This document shows, piece by piece, positions 1-6,566 of a stretch of 7,528 bases of DNA. This DNA comes from Campylobacterales bacterium. Its GTDB lineage: Bacteria > Campylobacterota > Campylobacteria > Campylobacterales > Hydrogenimonadaceae. The stretch covers positions 1 through 7,528 of the forward strand of contig JAMONQ010000154.1 in assembly GCA_027065635.1 (NCBI GenBank), in the 5' to 3' direction. Numbering within the stretch: position 1 is the first letter of the stretch; each line of letters begins with the position of its first letter. A model generated the notes under the pieces. That model saw nothing but the letters and a program-made list of their open reading frames with translations. It was not told where the DNA came from and searched no databases. Position numbers and translations under genes: made by a program.

Positions 1-1
1 G

Positions 2-1972
2 CTCTACAAGCCGGGATTTATGAAGATCTTTACCGATCTGCCTTTCCTTGTACGGCTTGACAACCAAAAGCTTCTGCGCCGCTCGGATATGGAGCACGCA
101 AAGAATGCCGAAGAGGAGGAGAAGTTCGAAGAGCAGTTCTATGCGATGAACGCCAAAACCGGAAAACCGGCATTGATGCCCGGTACCGAAGGGAGTGAAC
201 ATCACACTCTAAGGCTAGAGGAGTTCGGCATAGATCCGGAGCTGGAGGGTGTCTGGACAGTCAAGACTCTCGAGGGTGAAGTCAAGGTTACAACAGCTTT
301 TGAAATGCTCAAAAAGTCGGCTGCCAAATTTTCGCCGGAAAATACACAAAAGATTACGGGCGTTCACCCCGATGTGGTTCGGGAACTGGCTCATGATATA
401 GCCAAGCCGAAAGTGGTGACTATTACTACGGGCTTTTCATTGAACAAATATTTCAACGGAGTTATGACTATCTGGAATATCGCTTCCATATGCGGATTGA
501 CGGGCCGCATGGGGCCCTACGGCGGACTCAATACCGAAAACGAGTTCAGTCTCAGCGGACTTGGAGCGCTTAGCGGATTCAGCGGCAAATATGCACCGCG
601 ATTCGGCTCCGGTTTTGTGGGCGAGTTCGTTTTCGGTGACGGTATGAAGACCTTCGATAAATACTTCAGCGACGAGGATGTGCGGCGTGCACAAAACGGA
701 ATGAGCAAGAAAGACTATATGGAGATAGTCCAGAAGCTGCTCGAAGAGGGCAAAAACGGCAAAGCCAACAATGAGTCACATCACGGTAACGTCGTCAAAC
801 CATGGTGGCAGCCCGATACGGCTATCATCGTGGCCGACTCCAAGTTCAGGAGGAACAAGGGAAGCGACTATCGTGAAGCATTTTTGAAAAAGACAAGGTA
901 CTTTTGCTATATAGACTTCAGAATGAGCGAAGCGGCTGTCTATGCCGACTTGCTGCTGCCGGCCAAGTCACACTACGAGGTCTACGACATCAGAACCAGC
1001 CCCGGGTACCACAGATTTACAAACCTCGCCAAGCCGATCGCCAATATGAAGCCGGTAGGAGAGGCGATGGATGAGTGGAGTATGTTCGCTCTTATCGCCA
1101 AGAAGCTCGAAGAGGTGGCCAACCGCCCCGAAAACAAGCCGAAGGCGAAAGTGAAGGATTTGAAGAAGTATGCGCGCGATGGATATCACGACCTGGCCAA
1201 CTTCCACAAAGAGTTCACCAATACCGATGAAGAGTCTGAAGCGGCGGCGGAACCATATCTCGGTACAGACAAGCTGGCGGTAGAAGCAGCTTTGGAGAAG
1301 TGTGAACAGTATGAGCCGTGGACGATGGAGAAGATGTATAAAGCGGGCGGATTTTTGCAGCTCAATGAGAAGGCGGGAAAGACTTCGCCTCTCTACTCCG
1401 ACAGGCCCTTTTTCACCTTCGAAGATCACCTCTACAAATTCGAAAGGATGGAGACGCTCAGCGGACGCCAGACCTTCTATGTCGATCATCCGATGTTCAT
1501 CAAGCTCGGTGCGGCGACCAATACCGGTATGGAGGGTATCAGGCCGCAGGGCAACAGGTATCCTTTCGTACTTATGACTCCGCATGCTCGCTGGTCGATA
1601 CACAGCAACTACAAGCAGAGCAGGATTTTGCAGCGATTGCAAAGAGGTGTTCCTTACGTACAGGTAAACCGCCTTGTAGCCGAGAAGAAGGGTGTTAAAG
1701 ACGGTGATACGATCCGAATCTACAACTCTATCGGGGAGTTCTACGCGATGGCGAAGGTCTCCAGCTCGTGTCCGCCGGACGGTTTGGTGATGGAGCATGG
1801 ATGGGAGCCTTATATGTATAAGTTCAAGAAGGGGCACAACGAAGTGGTGCCGACAGCCTTGAACCTGCTCGAGATGGCCGACGGATGGGGACATCTGAAG
1901 TTCGGAGGTCTCTGGGACGGAAACCAGTACGCCTACGACGGTGCTATCGATTTCGAAAAGGCCGATGTATGA
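2..1972 (+). CDS. Type II DMSO reductase family molybdopterin oxidoreductase, catalytic (alpha) subunit, 5'-truncated by window edge
   Basis: Catalytic subunit of a three-subunit molybdenum enzyme that should bind a bis-molybdopterin guanine dinucleotide cofactor. The frame is open to the left edge: the codons before the ATG at 20 read LYKPGF and continue a typical family sequence. That ATG is therefore internal, and about 656 C-terminal residues of a roughly 900-residue protein are present. Counting from that Met, family-like segments are GGLNTENEF (168-176), the cofactor-domain segment YADLLLPAKSHYE (near 309-321), and the C-terminal molydopterin-binding domain from about 515, starting TPHARWSIHSN (520-530) and including EHGWEP. 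These match the SerA/ClrA/PcrA/DdhA/EbdA group better than Nap or formate dehydrogenases. The Tat signal, the N-terminal Fe-S site and the Mo-ligand Asp region of this group lie outside the window and cannot be checked. The substrate is unknown. The beta subunit gene follows after 59 bases. Confidence 0.93.
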   Translation, partial: LYKPGFMKIFTDLPFLVRLDNQKLLRRSDMEHAKNAEEEEKFEEQFYAMNAKTGKPALMPGTEGSEHHTLRLEEFGIDPELEGVWTVKTLEGEVKVTTAFEMLKKSAAKFSPENTQKITGVHPDVVRELAHDIAKPKVVTITTGFSLNKYFNGVMTIWNIASICGLTGRMGPYGGLNTENEFSLSGLGALSGFSGKYAPRFGSGFVGEFVFGDGMKTFDKYFSDEDVRRAQNGMSKKDYMEIVQKLLEEGKNGKANNESHHGNVVKPWWQPDTAIIVADSKFRRNKGSDYREAFLKKTRYFCYIDFRMSEAAVYADLLLPAKSHYEVYDIRTSPGYHRFTNLAKPIANMKPVGEAMDEWSMFALIAKKLEEVANRPENKPKAKVKDLKKYARDGYHDLANFHKEFTNTDEESEAAAEPYLGTDKLAVEAALEKCEQYEPWTMEKMYKAGGFLQLNEKAGKTSPLYSDRPFFTFEDHLYKFERMETLSGRQTFYVDHPMFIKLGAATNTGMEGIRPQGNRYPFVLMTPHARWSIHSNYKQSRILQRLQRGVPYVQVNRLVAEKKGVKDGDTIRIYNSIGEFYAMAKVSSSCPPDGLVMEHGWEPYMYKFKKGHNEVVPTALNLLEMADGWGHLKFGGLWDGNQYAYDGAIDFEKADV

Positions 1973-2031
1973 GAGAGATAAAAAGAGTTTTTACAAAAGT
2001 GCGATTTGAAGCGACGGAAGGAGAGTGATCT

Positions 2032-3132
2032 ATGTCTAAAAGACAATTAGCGATGGTAATGGATTTGAACAAATGTATCGGCTGCCAGACCTGTACCGTT
2101 GCATGTAAAACGCAGTGGACAAACAGAAACGGCCGCGAATATATGTACTGGAACAATGTCGAAACCTATCCGGGCACAGGATATCCGAAAAACTGGATGG
2201 AGCTTGGCGGCGGATTCGACGAAGCGGGAGATCTTCAGGCCGGTATCGTTCCCAATATCGAGGCCGATTACGGAGTACCCTGGGACTACAACCATGACGA
2301 ACTGCAGTTTGGAGCGCAGCTTAAGCCGAACGTCGAACCGACATGGGGTCCAAACTGGGATGAGGACGAGGGAGCCGGGAATTTCCCGAACGACAACTAT
2401 TTTTTCTATATCCCGAGAATATGCAACCACTGTTCGAACCCGGGGTGTCTTAGCGCCTGTCCAAGGGATGCCATATTCAAAAGAGATCAAGACGGAGTCG
2501 TGCTGGTGGATCTCGATCGGTGTCAGGGGTATCGATACTGTATCGCGGGGTGCCCATACAAAAAGATCTACTTCAACCCCAAAATCAGCAAGAGCGAAAA
2601 GTGTATTCTCTGTTTCCCGAGAGTCGAGAAAGGCTTGCCGCCGGCGTGTGCGCAGCAGTGTGTCGGCCGTATCCGTTTTGTAGGATTCCTCGATGACGAA
2701 GAGGGGCAGGTATACAAGCTGGTACACAAGTACAAGGTGGCGCTGCCGCTTAGAAGCGACTACGGCACACAGCCGAATGTATACTATGTACCGCCTACCG
2801 AAGCACCTCCGAAATTTGACGCCGAAGGTCGAATAATAGAGGGAAGCGACCGGGTACCGATGGAGGAGCTGGAACTTCTTTTCGGACCGGATGTGCACCA
2901 GGCCGTGAAGACTCTCAGGTCGGAGATGAAAAAGCGCAAGGAGACCGGCGAGAGTGAACTTATGGATATACTCATCGCATACAAACACTCCGATATGTTC
3001 AGGCTTGACCAGGAGTACTACCAGAGTATCGCCAGGAAGCAGGGATTCTCGCTCGCGCCTATAGACAACCGCTATATGCAGGGCAAGAACACCGAAAACA
3101 AATTCAAGTTCAAGGTGGTGGAATATGACTAA
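2032..3132 (+). CDS. Type II DMSO reductase family iron-sulfur (beta) subunit
   Basis: Electron-transfer subunit of 366 residues that passes electrons between the Mo subunit and the heme subunit. Four cysteine groups are visible: C15-x2-C18-x2-C21-x3-C25; C131-x2-C134-x4-C139-x3-C143; C164-x5-C170-x3-C174; and C191-x2-C194-x11-C206-x3-C210. In the third group Tyr167 sits where a fourth cysteine would be (CQGYRYC). This is the place taken by Trp in NarH, so one [3Fe-4S] and three [4Fe-4S] clusters are expected. The segments YMYWNNVETYPGTGYPKNW and GGGFD after the first group are typical of SerB/EbdB/DdhB/PcrB proteins. There is no signal peptide, as expected for a subunit exported together with a Tat-targeted alpha subunit. 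AAGGAG at 2018-2023 lies 8 bases before the ATG and supports the start. The 3' end overlaps the gamma gene by 8 bases. Confidence 0.96.
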   Translation: MSKRQLAMVMDLNKCIGCQTCTVACKTQWTNRNGREYMYWNNVETYPGTGYPKNWMELGGGFDEAGDLQAGIVPNIEADYGVPWDYNHDELQFGAQLKPNVEPTWGPNWDEDEGAGNFPNDNYFFYIPRICNHCSNPGCLSACPRDAIFKRDQDGVVLVDLDRCQGYRYCIAGCPYKKIYFNPKISKSEKCILCFPRVEKGLPPACAQQCVGRIRFVGFLDDEEGQVYKLVHKYKVALPLRSDYGTQPNVYYVPPTEAPPKFDAEGRIIEGSDRVPMEELELLFGPDVHQAVKTLRSEMKKRKETGESELMDILIAYKHSDMFRLDQEYYQSIARKQGFSLAPIDNRYMQGKNTENKFKFKVVEYD

Positions 3133-4321
3133 GATTACTACTTCGCTGCTGGCCCTTTCGCTGGCGGCATCGACGATGATGGCCGAAGGGGTGATATTGG
3201 CGCAGAAGACGGACCGTGATGTAACCAAACTGACACCGGAGTCCAAGGCTTGGGGGTATGTCAAGCCCACCACTATTCATCTCTACCCCCAGACCGCACT
3301 GACGATGAACGATAAAAAAGCCAACGCTCTAAACGAGGGAGCGAAAGCCAAGGAGGCGAGAGTAAGAGCGATTCACGATGAAAAGAATATCGCCTTTTTG
3401 TTCGAGTGGCCCGACGGTACGCGCTCCATTCAGCGCGGCTACAAATCGGATGTATATGCCGACGGTTTCGCGGTGCAGTTTCCTGTAAAGTATGACGATC
3501 CCGCAAAACTTCCATATATCGGAATGGGAAGCGACGGCAGAGCGGTAGTGATACATCTGCAAAAGGCTGTCGAAAAGGTTTACGAGCCAAACGGCAACGG
3601 CGACGTAGGCATGCAGCAGAATATTCTCAGTAAAAATGCCTTCGGCGACGAGACTGCAGAGTTCGCCCGAAAGGTGGGTGCGTTAGCGGTCAAGGATTAT
3701 CAGCGCTCTTTCGTTTCGGAAGGTTTCAGGTCGATGACCGAAATCAAAGACGGCAGCGAAGAGTTTGATGCCGATATGAAATATGACAACAAGGTTTGGA
3801 AGGGGACACTCATAAGGCCTCTAAAAGACTCCTATCTAAACCTCGAAGGAGCCTTTCCGGTAGCGTTTGCCGCCTGGGACGGAGCCAGACTCAATCGTGA
3901 CGGACAGAAGCTTCTTTCAAGCTGGATACCGGTAAAACTCGTAGACAGTAACGGTGGAGAGAAGCTGGTTTCGGAATTGACCGCTGCTGCTAAGGGGGAT
4001 GCGGCACACGGCAAGGAGCTGATCGAGCAGAACGGTTGTACCGGCTGCCACCAGATCAGCGGCCTGAGTCCGAAAAACTATATGGCACCGGGTCTGGACA
4101 ATGTGGGAGGCTACTCCACGAATGCCTATCTGCGCGAATCGCTGCTCGATCCGAGTGCGGTTGTAGTGCCGGGATATAACAGAAACGCCCATCCAAACGC
4201 TCTTTGGTACAACCTGGATAACGGCAAGCGGGTCTCTACGATGCCTCCCTATCCGCTGGACGAGAAGAGCATAGAGGATATGGTGGCATATCTCAAATCC
4301 CTCAAGTCGGAGGTGAAATGA
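3125..4321 (+). CDS. Heme-b gamma subunit of type II DMSO reductase family fused to a C-terminal cytochrome c domain
   Basis: Exported electron-transfer subunit of 398 residues. It starts with a Sec-type signal (MTKITTSLLALSLAASTMMA, cleavage probably near residue 20). Residues about 45-275 resemble the heme-b domain of EbdC/DdhC/ClrC: YADGFAVQFP, then PYIGMGSDGRAVVIHL, whose Met134 fits the axial Met of the family, and later AAWDGARLNRDGQK, whose Lys262 is a candidate for the axial Lys. Ligand assignment is by analogy. Residues about 290-398 form a class I cytochrome c domain with the heme-c site C305-T-G-C308-H309 and a likely distal ligand Met373 in STMPPYPL, followed by the usual final helix (IEDMVAYLKSL). 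The known EbdC and DdhC are single-domain heme-b proteins, so the fused heme c is a distinctive feature. The ATG overlaps the beta gene (ATGACTAA, 3125-3132), suggesting translational coupling and fixed stoichiometry. Confidence 0.93.
   Translation: MTKITTSLLALSLAASTMMAEGVILAQKTDRDVTKLTPESKAWGYVKPTTIHLYPQTALTMNDKKANALNEGAKAKEARVRAIHDEKNIAFLFEWPDGTRSIQRGYKSDVYADGFAVQFPVKYDDPAKLPYIGMGSDGRAVVIHLQKAVEKVYEPNGNGDVGMQQNILSKNAFGDETAEFARKVGALAVKDYQRSFVSEGFRSMTEIKDGSEEFDADMKYDNKVWKGTLIRPLKDSYLNLEGAFPVAFAAWDGARLNRDGQKLLSSWIPVKLVDSNGGEKLVSELTAAAKGDAAHGKELIEQNGCTGCHQISGLSPKNYMAPGLDNVGGYSTNAYLRESLLDPSAVVVPGYNRNAHPNALWYNLDNGKRVSTMPPYPLDEKSIEDMVAYLKSLKSEVK
4309..4313 (+). promoter_or_regulatory. Ribosome binding site inside the end of the gamma gene
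   Basis: GGAGG lies 4 bases before the ATG at 4318 and 7 bases before the ATG at 4321. The second spacing is closer to optimal, so 4321 is preferred as the start of the small exported protein. The alternative adds one Met. Confidence 0.6.
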
Positions 4322-4728
4322 TGAAAAAGATACTACTTGCGACGCTTTTTGCGTTTTTTGCCGTTTCTCTTTTTGCAAGCAGCGAAGAGATCGAGAAAAA
4401 GGGCTTTTTGACAACCAAATGGTGTGCCGAAAACGATATGTTCAAGGATTGCCGTCTCGAGACGGCTGTCTGCGGATTTGCCGGATGCTTCAAGGAGTGG
4501 GAGTTTGGAGATCCTATCAAAGAGGAGCTGGTGCTTTATGTACATGATGACGGAAGGTACTATAAAATCACTCTCGACAAGATTCACAGAAGCGAGCTCG
4601 ATGAAGCGATAAACAGAAATGAAGTAACGATCATCGGTTCATACGACAAGAAAAACGATATCATACACGCAAGAGAGTTCAAAGCTCCTCCTCCTCCCAA
4701 AAAATCCTTTTTCAAGGGATGCCTCTGA
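4321..4728 (+). CDS. Small exported cysteine-containing protein of unknown function
   Basis: I do not recognise this family. The protein has 135 residues (136 if the ATG at 4318 is used). It begins with a clear signal peptide, MKKILLATLFAFFAVSLFA, likely cut near residue 19, so it should be periplasmic. The mature part has four cysteines close together, C35, C44, C51 and C56, and a fifth almost at the C-terminus (C134, ending FKGCL). The spacing is neither CxxCH nor a ferredoxin pattern, so disulfides or a metal site are more likely than heme. The middle looks strand-rich (LVLYVHDDGRYYKI; VTIIGSYD...DIIHAREF), in the manner of a small beta-barrel or OB-like domain. It ends with a proline run (123-126) and a lysine-rich tail. 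It starts 1 base before the end of the gamma stop codon, so it is probably translated with the enzyme and may be an extra subunit or assembly factor. That role is inferred from position alone. Confidence 0.85.
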   Translation: MKKILLATLFAFFAVSLFASSEEIEKKGFLTTKWCAENDMFKDCRLETAVCGFAGCFKEWEFGDPIKEELVLYVHDDGRYYKITLDKIHRSELDEAINRNEVTIIGSYDKKNDIIHAREFKAPPPPKKSFFKGCL

Positions 4729-4729
4729 T

Positions 4730-4754
4730 CATATCGCCCTTCGCGGGCGATATG
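4730..4754 (+). terminator. Perfect 10-bp hairpin just after the stop codon
   Basis: CATATCGCCC (4730-4739) and GGGCGATATG (4745-4754) are exact inverted repeats around the 5-base loop TTCGC. The stem begins one base after the stop of the small exported protein. No T-run follows on either strand, so it is not a classic intrinsic terminator. It could be a 3'-end stabiliser, a weak terminator or a processing site at the end of the structural operon. Confidence 0.5.
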
Positions 4755-4765
4755 GAACGGATCCG

Positions 4766-4809
4766 GATATTGGCTTTTGGAGTTGCGTTCAAATCCAAAA
4801 GCCAATATC
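4766..4809. repeat. 16-bp perfect inverted repeat with 12-base loop
   Basis: GATATTGGCTTTTGGA (4766-4781) and TCCAAAAGCCAATATC (4794-4809) are exact reverse complements around the loop GTTGCGTTCAAA. An outer G-U and C-G pair could extend the stem in RNA. It starts 11 bases after the first hairpin and ends 14 bases before the proposed -10 box of the chaperone gene. No T-run follows. Possible roles are transcription attenuation, an RNase III processing site that separates the structural and accessory messages, or an operator. The sequence does not decide between them. Confidence 0.6.
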
Positions 4810-4819
4810 TGTCCAATCC

Positions 4820-4828
4820 TGCTATGAT
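4820..4828 (+). promoter_or_regulatory. Possible extended -10 promoter for the chaperone-ferredoxin genes
   Basis: TGCTATGAT contains TATGAT (4823-4828, five of six matches to TATAAT) preceded by TGn, an extended -10 element. No good -35 box is visible at the usual distance, which is common for sigma-70 promoters of Campylobacterota. A start of transcription near 4835 would give a leader of about 25 bases before the chaperone ATG at 4859. Confidence 0.4.
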
Positions 4829-4858
4829 TACACAATAGAATACTCAAGGAAATGCCAT

Positions 4859-5434
4859 ATGGACGAGAAAACCAGGCTCTATATCTACGCTTTTTTGTCG
4901 CGCCTCTTTACCGAAGAGCTCGATGATAAAGCGTTAAAGGATCTGGCGCAAAACGAGGAGCTGCTTGCTACGATTGGCGAAGAGACGCTCGAATGGTTTC
5001 AAAAGAGCGACTTCGGCGAACTCAAAGAGGCGTTAAACGTAGACTACAACTCCCTTTTTGTAGTGCATAACCATCCCATAGAGTCATCGGTAATGGATAG
5101 CAAAAACGAAATTCTGGTCGGCTTGCAAAACCCTGTAATGCAGTTTTATTTCAGCCACGGGTACGATCTGAATTTGGAGAGCTCCAAGCTATACGTCCCG
5201 GATCATGCGGGTATTGAGTTCGGGTTTATGCAGAGTATGATCAGTCAAAACGACAAGAGGTCCCAGGCCGAGTTTTTGCACAAGCACCTTTTGCAGTGGA
5301 TCGTTCCTTTCCTGATCGCCGTCAAACCTATGGCTCAGACTCCGCTTTATCGGGATCTGTGTGATTTTGCCGTAGAGTTTCTGCTTTCAGACTACTCGAT
5401 GTTGACAGATGAGACAGGAGAGGCTGATGCGTGA
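4859..5434 (+). CDS. TorD/DmsD-family molybdoenzyme chaperone
   Basis: Cytoplasmic all-helical chaperone of 191 residues, within the usual 180-220 of the TorD family. Such proteins bind the Tat signal of a molybdoenzyme catalytic subunit and keep it ready for cofactor insertion before export. Supporting motifs are DYNSLFVVHNHP (from 62), matching the family pattern DYxxLF...P, and PDHAGIEFGFM (from 114), matching the hallmark PDHxGxExxFM. The C-terminal half is helical (LHKHLLQWIVPFL). AAGGA (4846-4850) sits 8 bases before the ATG. The gene overlaps the polyferredoxin gene downstream by 8 bases. The likely client is the alpha subunit at the left of the window, as in related operons where the D gene encodes the chaperone. 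However, TorD-polyferredoxin pairs also accompany formate dehydrogenases, so another client is possible. Confidence 0.9.
   Translation: MDEKTRLYIYAFLSRLFTEELDDKALKDLAQNEELLATIGEETLEWFQKSDFGELKEALNVDYNSLFVVHNHPIESSVMDSKNEILVGLQNPVMQFYFSHGYDLNLESSKLYVPDHAGIEFGFMQSMISQNDKRSQAEFLHKHLLQWIVPFLIAVKPMAQTPLYRDLCDFAVEFLLSDYSMLTDETGEADA
5416..5420 (+). promoter_or_regulatory. Ribosome binding site that decides the polyferredoxin start
   Basis: AGGAG lies 6 bases before the ATG at 5427. An in-frame ATG at 5409 would add six residues (MRQERL), but this Shine-Dalgarno sequence would then lie inside the gene. No comparable site precedes 5409. The start at 5427 is therefore preferred. Confidence 0.65.
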
Positions 5435-6509
5435 TGAGAGTATCAAGTCCACGGACCTTTTCAAATTCGACTATTTCAAGTGTCTTCGCAGCGAGTTCGC
5501 CAAGAGTGAATGCAGTATCTGTATAGATTTGTGTCCCGAAGAGGCGATGGTTTTCGATCGCGCCAAACTGACACTCGATACAAGCAGGTGTACAGCCTGT
5601 GCCGCCTGTATGGGAAGTTGTCCTACGGAAGCACTGATTAGTGAAGCCTTCGATCCCAACCGTTTCGTCATAGAGTTTTCAAAAGAGAAAAACCGGAAAA
5701 TCTCCTGTAAAGAAAATGTTCCGTGTATTGCCGCACTTTCGAGCGAGCATCTGATCGCTATGGCGTTGAGAAAAGATAGCGAGATCGTTTGCGATCTGGC
5801 TCACTGCAAAGAGTGCTCTCTTAACGGCGGCAACCGGGTTCTCGAAACAATCGAAAAGATTATAGAGGAAGCGGAAAGGTTTTTGCAGATATCCGGAAGC
5901 ACAAAGAGGATAGAGTGTCAGCGAGAGCTTTTGGATGATGCTCCCAAAGCTGCGCGTCGAGGACTTTTGAAAAGAGTTGCAAACATAGTCGGGGATATGA
6001 ATGAAGACGATACGATGGCCGAGCTGGCGAGTCTGGGCGGTGAAAAGCAGCCGTTGAGACGTATTCTTTTGAAAAACTCTCTCAAGCTCGAAGCGCAAAA
6101 TCTTTCGCAAGAGACTGCGGTCGGTGCGGACTTTTCTTTTGTCGTGAACAAGAGAATCGACGAGTCGACCTGCACCAACTGTCAGGAGTGTGCGATGTTC
6201 TGCCCTACAGAAGCGCTCACCATACTTCAGGACAATACCGGTATCGTCTTTCAAATGGGCAAATGTATCGCCTGCTCCATTTGTAACGAAGTCTGCAAGC
6301 CGGGTTCGATTTTAAACGATGGAGCGTTCGATCCGGTGGAGTTCGCATTCGACAGAATGGAGTTGCTTGTCAAGCACAAACTGGAGATATGTGAAGAGTG
6401 CAAAGTGGCGTTTGCCTATCGTGGCGGCGAAAAGGTTTGCGACAGGTGCAGGGATTTCAAAGAGAACTTTTCCGACCTTTTTACAATGGCGAAAGATATC
6501 GAGTGCTAA
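5427..6509 (+). CDS. Cysteine-rich 4Fe-4S polyferredoxin with zinc-ribbon-like C-terminus
   Basis: Soluble protein of 360 residues with 27 cysteines and no signal peptide, so cytoplasmic. Visible modules in order: an irregular first cluster (C29-x2-C32-x3-C36-P, with C19 as possible fourth ligand); a classic cluster C55-x2-C58-x2-C61-x3-C65-P; a central region with C94, C100, C122, C127 and C130 (pattern CxxxxxC...LSSEHL...C....CxxC), unlike a simple ferredoxin repeat; a helical linker with a basic ARRGLLKR patch; then two more classic clusters, C249/252/255/259 and C280/283/286/290; and a pair of CxxC motifs, C322/C325 and C338/C341, like a zinc ribbon. Similar proteins are encoded beside TorD chaperones at molybdoenzyme loci. 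It overlaps the chaperone gene by 8 bases, suggesting coupled translation. The role could be electron supply to an enzyme or to cofactor assembly. This is inferred from context, and I know of no established function. Confidence 0.88.
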   Translation: MRDESIKSTDLFKFDYFKCLRSEFAKSECSICIDLCPEEAMVFDRAKLTLDTSRCTACAACMGSCPTEALISEAFDPNRFVIEFSKEKNRKISCKENVPCIAALSSEHLIAMALRKDSEIVCDLAHCKECSLNGGNRVLETIEKIIEEAERFLQISGSTKRIECQRELLDDAPKAARRGLLKRVANIVGDMNEDDTMAELASLGGEKQPLRRILLKNSLKLEAQNLSQETAVGADFSFVVNKRIDESTCTNCQECAMFCPTEALTILQDNTGIVFQMGKCIACSICNEVCKPGSILNDGAFDPVEFAFDRMELLVKHKLEICEECKVAFAYRGGEKVCDRCRDFKENFSDLFTMAKDIEC

Positions 6510-6566
6510 AATACATCTATCGGAAAACCAGATAAGATTTGATTATCGAACCAAGGAGAACGACAG

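Noticed and set aside
20..22. ATG at 20 as the true start of the catalytic subunit
   Set aside because: The frame is open to the window edge, the upstream codons fit the family, and the remaining protein lacks the N-terminal third, so the gene is cut by the window.
968..1894. Minus-strand open frame (308 codons) opposite the alpha subunit
   Set aside because: It lies entirely inside clear molybdopterin-domain coding sequence, and its translation shows no family motif.
1979..1993. TAAAAA-GAG-TTTTTA inverted repeat after the alpha gene
   Set aside because: It is a pure A/T stem of six pairs with a 3-base loop, is too weak to be a terminator, and lies inside an evident operon.
2047..3273. Long minus-strand open frame (408 codons) opposite the beta subunit
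   Set aside because: The + strand has complete cysteine-cluster motifs, a proper ribosome site and family-length protein. The minus frame shows no recognisable domain and is explained by the codon composition of the beta gene.
4758..4765. 8-base palindrome CGGATCCG between the two hairpins
   Set aside because: It is too short to support an independent site. Its last base could at most pair in the base of the larger stem.
5409..5426. Upstream ATG at 5409 as the polyferredoxin start
   Set aside because: The best ribosome site (5416-5420) lies downstream of it and is ideally spaced for the ATG at 5427.
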